A stretch of 39,346 bases of DNA from positions 1-39,346 of the forward strand of contig NZ_MUHW01000028.1 in NCBI RefSeq assembly GCF_002007235.1, in the 5' to 3' direction. Origin of the DNA: Oribacterium sp. C9. Lineage in GTDB: Bacteria; Bacillota; Clostridia; Lachnospirales; Lachnospiraceae. Below, piece after piece: positions 33,296-39,346 of the stretch (the stretch's first letter is position 1; each line of letters opens with the position of its first letter). The position numbers were made by a program, and so were the translations under genes. The notes under the pieces are model-generated. The model was not told the DNA's origin. It ran no database searches and saw only the letters and a list, made by a program, of their open reading frames with translations.

Positions 33296-34471
33296 TTATA
33301 AAACATGGAATGCCTCAATTTTCGACACCAGACATTCCTGTACATAACATGTTGTCAATATATTCTTAAGATCCTTAACCTCATAAAACGTGTCATCATT
33401 TTCATAATGAATATTCACATATTCTTTTGAAATCTCGTGAATCTTTTCTCTTGCAAGTTCCTCAACAGCGTAAAGATGTGGAATAGCACATTGAACTGTA
33501 CATACCGGATGTACACCGTATCTTACAGCTTCGATAGAATCATATAACTTCTGAAGTCTAAGCCCTTTATCTATATTTCCATAATTGATAACTTCACCGT
33601 CATTCCCGACGTATATATATTCAAGAATATCTTGACCATCCTGTTTTCTGCCAAAATAAACAGTTCCTTTCGAAAACTTATATTCAGCATAGGGTCCGAG
33701 TTTTTTCTCTTTCAGCGCATGAGCCGTATAGTACAGTATTGGTACGCCACTAAGCGTATGAGCCTTTATCGCTGCAATGTCATAATTCTCTATTTCAGCA
33801 TTGCCTCTATAAACCTCACCCTCTACAGATTTAAGTTCCGCTGCTTCGTTCATTTTATTTCCAAGCAGAAAAGTCATAACTTGAAACTGATGTGCACAGG
33901 CATTATTAAAAGGGCTGTCATTGACTTTGCATCCGTTTATCTCTATTCTTCCTGCCCAACTGTTTCTCATGTAGTAATTCCTGCCACGTCTCATAGCATG
34001 TAATGCTTTAAAAGATAGTGGCTCACCAAATCTTCCTGACACGATGTCTTTTTTTAAGGCAAGAATATCTCGGCTATAATTCAACTGATATCCTACAGAA
34101 ATAAATCTTCCACATTTTTCCTCAAATTCCAGAAGTTGTTCTGCTCCTTTTACTGAGGTGCATACAGGTTTTTCTGTTAGTACATTGGAGTTTTTTAAAA
34201 GACAAAATCTGATCTGTTCATAATGAAGATGTATCGGAGTGGATAGTATCGTTAAATCCACACCATCCGGGTTTGCCTCAAAAAAGGTTTCGAGATTTTT
34301 GTATACAGGAATATTCTTTTCTTTCAATACTGGGAAAAGCTCGTATACATCATCCCGAACTTCCACCACGCCGGTAACTTCTGTATCAGGAATATCATTT
34401 TCTTCAATTTCCTTTACATAATTACCGCCATATCCACAAACACCTACCAACAAGATCCTGACCCTTTTCAT
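33296..34471 (-). CDS. Gfo/Idh/MocA-family dehydrogenase (copy 1, first gene of operon)
   Basis: This 391-residue protein starts at 34471 (MKRVRILLVG) with AGGAGA six bases upstream; the longer reading to 34525 has no ribosome binding site. GVCGYGGNYV at 10-19 is a variant nucleotide-binding loop, and TEKPVCTS at 99-106 is the family's EKP motif. The C-terminal half differs from the other two copies: instead of the NQ-x-x-H-x-x-D motif it has DSPFNNACAHQFQVMTFLLG, so it belongs to another subgroup. It is the promoter-proximal gene of the directon and would oxidise an incoming sugar or glycoside. Confidence 0.88.
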   Translation of the reverse strand: MKRVRILLVGVCGYGGNYVKEIEENDIPDTEVTGVVEVRDDVYELFPVLKEKNIPVYKNLETFFEANPDGVDLTILSTPIHLHYEQIRFCLLKNSNVLTEKPVCTSVKGAEQLLEFEEKCGRFISVGYQLNYSRDILALKKDIVSGRFGEPLSFKALHAMRRGRNYYMRNSWAGRIEINGCKVNDSPFNNACAHQFQVMTFLLGNKMNEAAELKSVEGEVYRGNAEIENYDIAAIKAHTLSGVPILYYTAHALKEKKLGPYAEYKFSKGTVYFGRKQDGQDILEYIYVGNDGEVINYGNIDKGLRLQKLYDSIEAVRYGVHPVCTVQCAIPHLYAVEELAREKIHEISKEYVNIHYENDDTFYEVKDLKNILTTCYVQECLVSKIEAFHVL

Positions 34472-34554
34472 ATTTCGTCTCCTGAAACAATCATTGATGT
34501 TTAGTGAAAACTTACAATAAAACATTTATAATTAAGCTGTTGTTTGTGGTTTTT

Positions 34555-34583
34555 ATGATATCACTGTTATTTTTTTCTATCAA
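34555..34583 (-). promoter_or_regulatory. Main promoter of the catabolic operon
   Basis: On the minus strand, TTGATA (34583-34578), a 17-base spacer and TATCAT (34560-34555) stand about 85 bases upstream of the first start codon. Both boxes are close to the sigma-A consensus. Confidence 0.6.
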
Positions 34584-34612
34584 TTGACAAAATATGACAC
34601 CTAATGTCAATT
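34582..34612. promoter_or_regulatory. Inverted-repeat operator next to the -35 box
   Basis: AATTGACA (34582-34589) and TGTCAATT (34605-34612) form a perfect eight-base inverted repeat with a 15-base centre. A second TGACA (34595-34599) lies ten bases after the first, giving a direct-repeat reading as well. The site touches the -35 box, a position used by AraC-type activators. Confidence 0.5.
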
Positions 34613-34766
34613 TTTTTCATCGAATTCAGGCCGATATCTCGGCTTCTATCATAAAATGTCATCCGCAGGTGATTCATGGCAGCATCGATCAGACTGTTAA
34701 ATATCCCATCATTTCACATCTGGAATTAGTTCTTTTAGCTGCATATTTTCTTCTCGAACAGAAAAA

Positions 34767-34802
34767 GCCTGTGGCTATCTGCTCTCGCAGTTAACCACAG
34801 GC
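34767..34802. repeat. Nested inverted repeat
   Basis: GCCTGTGG (34767-34774) and CCACAGGC (34795-34802) pair perfectly, and the loop holds a second stem, CTGC/GCAG. The function is unknown. The 66-codon plus-strand frame at 34594-34794 has no ribosome binding site, and I see no supported gene between 34613 and 34832. Confidence 0.4.
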
Positions 34803-34832
34803 ACGCCTATACCACTACCAATCTACAAATCA

Positions 34833-35118
34833 ATATGATTATAAAAAAAAGAGTGAAGTTATAAACAAATACTTCACTCAACTTCACTATAAACTTCACT
34901 CAACTTCGTTCTTTGCTTCGCTCAGCTTCACCGAAGACTTCGCGCCATTGTGAAGTATCCTTTACTGGTATTGAAGCTCATGCTTCGAATAGTTAAGGGA
35001 TAGCATTCTCGTGACATCATATAGATATTAATTGCAGACTCATTAAACCGTAATTTTACACTTAGTTACACATTTGTAATTTTATTACACTCAGTTACAC
35101 TTGGTTACACATTTGAAA
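34833..35118. repeat. Long direct repeat, right copy
   Basis: About 286 bases match the left copy at 12451-12699 in the same orientation, with over 90% identity by eye. This copy has about 37 extra bases near its end (35075-35112), formed by tandem variants of GTTACAC(A)TTTG and ACACTCAGTTACAC. Confidence 0.85.
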
Positions 35119-35154
35119 AAGGGTAAGTAGTAAAACTTACGTACTCTTGACAAA

Positions 35155-35193
35155 AAATACCCTCATCGTTTTTTCACCGATGAGGGTATTTTT
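35155..35193. terminator. Strong bidirectional terminator
   Basis: ATACCCTCATCG and CGATGAGGGTAT form a perfect 12-base stem with an eight-base loop and T-runs on both sides. It separates the right direct repeat from the IS66 remnant. Confidence 0.8.
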
Positions 35194-35483
35194 TATCGTT
35201 TTATTTTCAGTTTGCAATCATCAGGTATTTTCTCAGACCATGGAAACAGTCCTTCAAGAAATTTCTTATCAAAGTTCATTTGAGTTGGTTTCTGCTTATG
35301 TTCGTATGCATAATCCTTCATCTGATCTAAAACATAAGTAAGATAATCGAATACCTTAAGCCCGTTAGCTTTTGCTGTTTCTGTCATGCTGAGAAGTATT
35401 CCACTTGCTCTTGCACCACCCTTGCTATTAATGATGTGCCAGTTGGCTCTATTAACACAGAAGCTCCTGATACTTCTTTCAGA
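35193..35483 (-). pseudogene. IS66-family transposase C-terminal remnant
   Basis: Read on the minus strand from about 35483, the frame gives SERSIRSFCVNRANWHIINS, then KGGARASGILLSMTETAKANGLK and FPWSEKIPDDCKLKIKR at the end. The ERSIRPF, GRKNWLFS and ETAKANGL blocks are typical of the C-terminus of IS66 transposases (TnpC). An in-frame stop lies just upstream, and the N-terminal 400 or so residues and the TnpA/TnpB partners are missing. It is a dead fragment next to the recombinase genes. Confidence 0.8.
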
Positions 35484-35650
35484 AGCTTATCCAAATATAA
35501 GAATAAGCCTCGTTATGTTCAGGATATTTTTATCCTCATCTTTTATCAAAGTACGCATGAATAGCTGATTTTTACTAAAAAAATGTGGATAACAGTTCTT
35601 TTGTTTCCGATAATTAAATCACCAAATCATAATAAAGGAGGTGATTTTTA

Positions 35651-37528
35651 ATGAAACAATTCGAAGCAAATGTAGCTGTTGTCATGAAATATCTGTCAGA
35701 AGAAGGCTTCAGTAGTTCTGTAATCAGTGAACACAGGCTATGTTATCAGGAACTATACACCTTTTTAACCACATCAGGCAAAAACTATTCGCCGGAAGTC
35801 GTTTATCAATGGATTGAAGATCATAAATCATCTTGGGTCCATTGGAGGTATACAGGATGGCGGCACTGTATTGATCAGTTGGAGGATGTCAGAAAGACAG
35901 GTTCCATATCTTTAGATCATCTGTCATCGAGAAAACCTGCTTATACTCTCCTGAATCCTACCTTCCGGGCTATACTAGATGCCTTTAACAGTGATCATCC
36001 TGAAAATGATGACCGGTACCGGATTGCCTGTGCAAGATTCCTTATGTTCCTTCAAAGCAAAGGGCTTGTCAGTGTTTCTGAATTTAGTTATGAAATAGTG
36101 TTGCAGTTTCACGAAGAGGACTATCACTCATCATCAAAATCAAAAGATGTTTATGAAGACCTTATCCGAAAGTTCTTGAGGTATCTGGCTTCAAAAGGTC
36201 TGTGCACAATCGGCCTGGCGTTTGCTCTCAATAAACTATTGATTCATCAAATCATAAAACTGACAGATGAAGACCTAAGCAAATGCTCCGGCAGATCATA
36301 TCCTCTTGTCACCGCAAATGTGATTGATGAATTTCTCGCAGGAATGGCAAAGGCCCGTTATAGCAAAACCGTGCTGAAAAGTTCAAGACATATCCTGACA
36401 TTGTTGTATATCTTTCTAGATATGCATAAAGCTGTTTTGAATGATGAACTTCTGTGGCATTGGTTCAGTCTGATCAAGCCGTTACTGGGTTCCTGTTGGA
36501 AACAACACCGTCGGACTCTATGTCAGTTCCTGCATTTCCTGGATACTGGTTGCATCATGACAGGTTATATAGGAGATCCAGAATACATCCGTTCAGAGGA
36601 ACTGCTTCCTTTATGGCAGAAGGTCCCTCTTACGGATTATCTGTATTTGTTGGAACGCGAAGGATGGCAACCGTCTACCATTGACATGCAGCGTTCGAGT
36701 AATCTGCGGTTCTGCAGGTACCTTCAAAGTATCGGAGTCGATAGCTTTGCGAAGCTTACGCCAACAGTATTAAAAGATTTCAATCTGCAGGACAAACACG
36801 GCACACCGGAGGGAAAATCGGCATATAACTGTCGTATACGTAGTTTCATCATCTACCTTTATGAACAGGGTCTAGTGAAAGATCCTTATCTTTATAAGGC
36901 ACTCCCAACGATTGTAGCGCCAAGTGCATCTGTTATCCGGACACTATCGGGACAAGATGTCGCAGCAATCTGGGCAGTCGATCCCAAAACACTTTCCCCG
37001 AAAGCCCTTAGGGATTATGCGATGGTATGTATCGGGCTCACAATGGGTTTTCGTGCATCCGACATAGCCGGCTTGCGTTTTGAGAACATTGACTGGAAAC
37101 AGCAGAGCATCCGAATTATTCAGCAGAAGACCGGCAGGTGCCTAGTTATGCCTATGCCTGTAAGGACAGGGAACATCCTGTTCCGTTACCTGCGTGACGG
37201 GAGGCCCAAAAGTGAGGAACCTTATGTGTTTATCTGTCACGAGACTCCTTATAGCCGGTTGCACAGAGGAGTATGCGCTAGAGCTCTGAAAAGGTTTATT
37301 GGTCCTTCTGCTGAGTCTGTCCGTGGTTTTCATGCAGTAAGGAAGACGTTTGCCACAAATCTTCTTGACGGCAGCACCAAAATCGAACTGATCTCCGATT
37401 CTCTTGGACATTCAACCGACGGCACCGTCCACAAGTATCTGTCCCTGGATGAAAAGCGGATGCGGATGTGCCCTTTAACCCTTGAAGAGGCAGGCATCTC
37501 TTACAAAGGGGGTGTTTTCCATGCATAA
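35651..37528 (+). CDS. Tyrosine recombinase 1 of a trio (625 aa)
   Basis: This large tyrosine recombinase has a near-perfect ribosome binding site (AAAGGAGGTGAT). The C-terminal catalytic domain (about 430-610) shows the full active-site set: Arg in TMGFRASDIAGL, Lys in IIQQKTGR, His and Arg in GFHAVRKTFAT, His in SLGHSTDGT and the nucleophile Tyr in VHKYLSLDEKR. The N-terminal 420 residues are much longer than in simple integrases and look like repeated SAM-like core-binding regions. It overlaps the next recombinase gene by about 10-50 bases depending on start choice. Trios of tandem recombinases form RIT-like or Tn554-like mobile units in which each protein is needed. Confidence 0.9.
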   Translation: MKQFEANVAVVMKYLSEEGFSSSVISEHRLCYQELYTFLTTSGKNYSPEVVYQWIEDHKSSWVHWRYTGWRHCIDQLEDVRKTGSISLDHLSSRKPAYTLLNPTFRAILDAFNSDHPENDDRYRIACARFLMFLQSKGLVSVSEFSYEIVLQFHEEDYHSSSKSKDVYEDLIRKFLRYLASKGLCTIGLAFALNKLLIHQIIKLTDEDLSKCSGRSYPLVTANVIDEFLAGMAKARYSKTVLKSSRHILTLLYIFLDMHKAVLNDELLWHWFSLIKPLLGSCWKQHRRTLCQFLHFLDTGCIMTGYIGDPEYIRSEELLPLWQKVPLTDYLYLLEREGWQPSTIDMQRSSNLRFCRYLQSIGVDSFAKLTPTVLKDFNLQDKHGTPEGKSAYNCRIRSFIIYLYEQGLVKDPYLYKALPTIVAPSASVIRTLSGQDVAAIWAVDPKTLSPKALRDYAMVCIGLTMGFRASDIAGLRFENIDWKQQSIRIIQQKTGRCLVMPMPVRTGNILFRYLRDGRPKSEEPYVFICHETPYSRLHRGVCARALKRFIGPSAESVRGFHAVRKTFATNLLDGSTKIELISDSLGHSTDGTVHKYLSLDEKRMRMCPLTLEEAGISYKGGVFHA

Positions 37529-38501
37529 GGATTATCCGTACGCAAGTGTTTTTGCCAGCATGATAAAGGATTACATAGCTTCTCATCGAGAAGTCGGTTT
37601 CATGTATGATAACCAAGCTTACTGGTTGTTCCGTTTTGACCGATACTGTTGTGACAATGAAGTAAAGGAAGTTGCGATATCAAAACAGTTATTCGAGGCG
37701 TGGGCCGCAAAATCTGATACGGAAACAAAAACAACACAAAACAATAGGCTTCAGGCGTTAAAAGGATTCTGCGTTTACCTTAACATAATGGGTATTCCTG
37801 CCTACATTCCTTTGATACTGCCTAGACCAGAAAAAGTAGTTCCATACCTGATGAAGGACGAGGACATTCAGGAATTCTTCGAGCAGGTGGACCTTTACAC
37901 GACTACTGATCATGTGCCGGCATTTCAGAGGATGGCCCATGAATACAAGGTGCTTTTCCGTCTGATTTATTGCTGCGGACTTCGCAATAACGAAGCATGC
38001 TCATTGAAAATCGAAAACATTGATACGGTCAACGGCATCCTCACTCTTTATCAGTCAAAAGGCAGAAAGGATAGGATTGTATACCTGTCTGAAGACCTTC
38101 GTAGGCTCTGCCTTAGCTACCTTCAATGGCTGAATGTACGGCTTGATGCACCATCGGAATGGCTCTTTCCCGGAAAGAATCCGGAACAACACATCCAGAA
38201 AACCTCTCTGGATCGAAAATTCAATGAGTTATGGAACCGTACCCGGTTATCAAAAACCTGTGACAAAAAGCCTGCAGTACATTGCTTAAGGCATGCATTC
38301 GTAATCAAAAGGATCAACTCCTGGATGGAGGCTGATATCCCACTTAATGTAATGATGCCCTATCTAAGCAGTTATCTTGGCCACAAAGGACCGATGGAAA
38401 CGTATTATTACTTTCATCAGGTCGAGGATGCTTTTCGTACCGTACGTCGAAAAGATGGTGTTTCAGCACGCGTGATCCCGGAGGTGCAGTATGAAAGCTA
38501 A
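37520..38501 (+). CDS. Tyrosine recombinase 2 of a trio
   Basis: The likely start is the ATG at 37520 (MHKDYPYASVF), preceded by AAAGGGGGTG, giving about 326 residues; the frame remains open further upstream. The catalytic set is complete: Arg in CCGLRNNEACSL, Lys in YQSKGRKDR, His-Leu-Arg in VHCLRHAFVIKR, His in LGHKGPMET and Tyr in TYYYFHQVEDA. The N-terminal core-binding domain spans about 1-125. The gene begins within the end of recombinase 1 and ends over the start of recombinase 3 (overlap at 38491-38501), a sign of translational coupling. Its DNA target cannot be read from the protein. Confidence 0.9.
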
Positions 38502-39346
38502 AAGTTTAAATGAACTGTTCTTTTCCAAGACACGCGAATTCCTTGACGGATACCTAACATCACAATGCTCCAGAAGCCCACATACAGTAAAAGCTTACCG
38601 AGATTCACTGACGGTGTTTCGTCGGTATGTTACCTCTCAGGGAATTTCCCTGAAAAAGTTTGGTTTCGAGGATTGTAACCGTGATTTCCTTTTGGGTTTT
38701 ATGGAATACCTGCAAAATTCCGGATACGAAAAGTCCTCCTGTAATCAGCGACTTGCAGCGATCAAATCCTATATGTGGTATGTCGCAGACGGGGATATCA
38801 CCCTGCAACAAGATGCCCTTATGGTATCAAGAGTTCCCTTCATCAGGACTTCCGATAAAGAAAGAGATACCCTGAGTGAAGAATGCTTAAAAGCGCTTTT
38901 TACTGCACCGGCAAAAGACAAACGCGGGCTCCGTGATACAACCATAATGATCATCCTATACGATTCGGCGATACGTCTCAGTGAGCTGATCGGACTGAAA
39001 TCATCCGATGTAAATCTCCAGAAGAGCATTCCTTATCTCAGGATAAAAGGCAAGGGAGACAGAGAACGAATCGTTTCTATCTCCGATAATGCCGCAAACC
39101 ATCTTCGTAATTATCTGGCTCTTTACCATGGGCCAGATTCACCGGTAACAGACAGCTTATTTTATACAGTCATTCACGGCAGTACTCATCCTATGTCGCC
39201 GGGTAACGTTGCAAGGATCATTGATAAATATGTACGGATTATAAGGCCTTCTCATCCGAATCTTCCGGAAAAAGTCCACCCGCATATGTTCCGAAATCCA
39301 AACTTAAATAAAATCCAAACTTTCCGCCAACAAATGCGATTATATC
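38491..39346 (+). CDS. Tyrosine recombinase 3 of a trio, truncated or run off the window
   Basis: The ATG at 38491 (MKAKSLNELFFSKTREFLDG) has GGAGG six bases upstream. The core-binding domain (about 10-100) includes SPHTVKAYRDSLTVFRRYV. The catalytic domain has Arg in DSAIRLSELIGL and Lys in LRIKGKGDRERIV, and reaches HPHMFR (about 264-270) where the H-x-x-R motif begins. From about 39295 the frame reads NPNLNKIQTFRQQMRL, unlike the expected R-T/S-x-A-T-x-L-Y continuation, so the downstream His and Tyr are not visible. The frame stays open to the window end. It is either disrupted by an insertion at about 39295 or an assembly end. Confidence 0.8.
   Translation, partial: MKAKSLNELFFSKTREFLDGYLTSQCSRSPHTVKAYRDSLTVFRRYVTSQGISLKKFGFEDCNRDFLLGFMEYLQNSGYEKSSCNQRLAAIKSYMWYVADGDITLQQDALMVSRVPFIRTSDKERDTLSEECLKALFTAPAKDKRGLRDTTIMIILYDSAIRLSELIGLKSSDVNLQKSIPYLRIKGKGDRERIVSISDNAANHLRNYLALYHGPDSPVTDSLFYTVIHGSTHPMSPGNVARIIDKYVRIIRPSHPNLPEKVHPHMFRNPNLNKIQTFRQQMRLY

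Noticed and set aside
34594-34794. 66-codon plus-strand ORF upstream of the operon
   Set aside because: It overlaps the operator and a nested inverted repeat, lacks a ribosome binding site and shows no family pattern.

Overview
The window looks like accessory chromosome of an AT-rich, low-GC Gram-positive anaerobe, most likely a Lachnospiraceae member (Butyrivibrio or Pseudobutyrivibrio type, rumen or gut). The reasons are strong AGGAGG-type ribosome binding sites, ABC sugar transport of the LplB/YtcP type without its own ATPase, a YesN-like membrane AraC regulator, a cytosolic heparinase II/III protein and GH43 enzyme, and the mixture of IS66, ISL3 and tyrosine-recombinase debris. The taxon is inferred from gene style; no rRNA gene or marker gene is present.

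Left part (1-13 kb) is a mosaic of defence, stress and mobile remnants. It holds the start of an AAA ATPase; a small HTH protein and its frameshifted paralogue; an orphan RelB/DinJ antitoxin followed by a decayed toxin; an ISL3 transposase fragment abutting a two-repeat relic of a type I-C-like CRISPR array; and a small lipoprotein. A compact RNA-repair operon follows (rtcB, prfH, a cREC receiver-domain gene, kptA; minus strand, 6476 to 3866). Its roughly 400-base upstream region carries a structured element with a tRNA T-loop-like hairpin, a 25-codon leader ORF with a strong ribosome binding site, and an attenuator-like hairpin at the leader stop codon. Further upstream is a long mirrored pyrimidine/purine tract. 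Next come an AAA ATPase preceded by three iterons at exact 29-base spacing, a serine-recombinase-like protein lacking key catalytic residues, an unknown protein, and an AlbA_2/Schlafen-type ATP-binding protein.

The centre (13.4-34.5 kb) is one minus-strand directon of 15 genes, from a sigma-A-like promoter with an adjacent inverted-repeat operator (about 34555-34612) to an intrinsic terminator at about 13333. It encodes a lipoprotein binding protein and two permeases for oligosaccharide import, an AraC membrane sensor, a cytosolic heparinase II/III-like lyase and a GH43 glycosidase. It also encodes an unusual set of redox enzymes: three Gfo/Idh/MocA dehydrogenases, two xylose-isomerase-like TIM barrels, a DlgD/YiaK-type diketogulonate reductase, an SDR, an Old-Yellow-Enzyme/enoate-reductase-like flavoprotein, a dihydroorotate/dihydropyrimidine-dehydrogenase-like Fe-S flavoprotein and a fumarate-reductase-like FAD protein. 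I infer intracellular glycoside or uronide breakdown through keto intermediates, perhaps with reduction of an unsaturated product or aglycone; the substrate cannot be read from the sequence. The directon is bracketed by two near-identical direct repeats of about 250-290 bases (12451-12699 and 34833-35118).

Right part (35.2-39.3 kb) holds an IS66 transposase remnant and three consecutive, overlapping or abutting tyrosine recombinase genes, a recombinase trio (RIT-like). The third diverges from the family just before its C-terminal catalytic residues and runs off the window.
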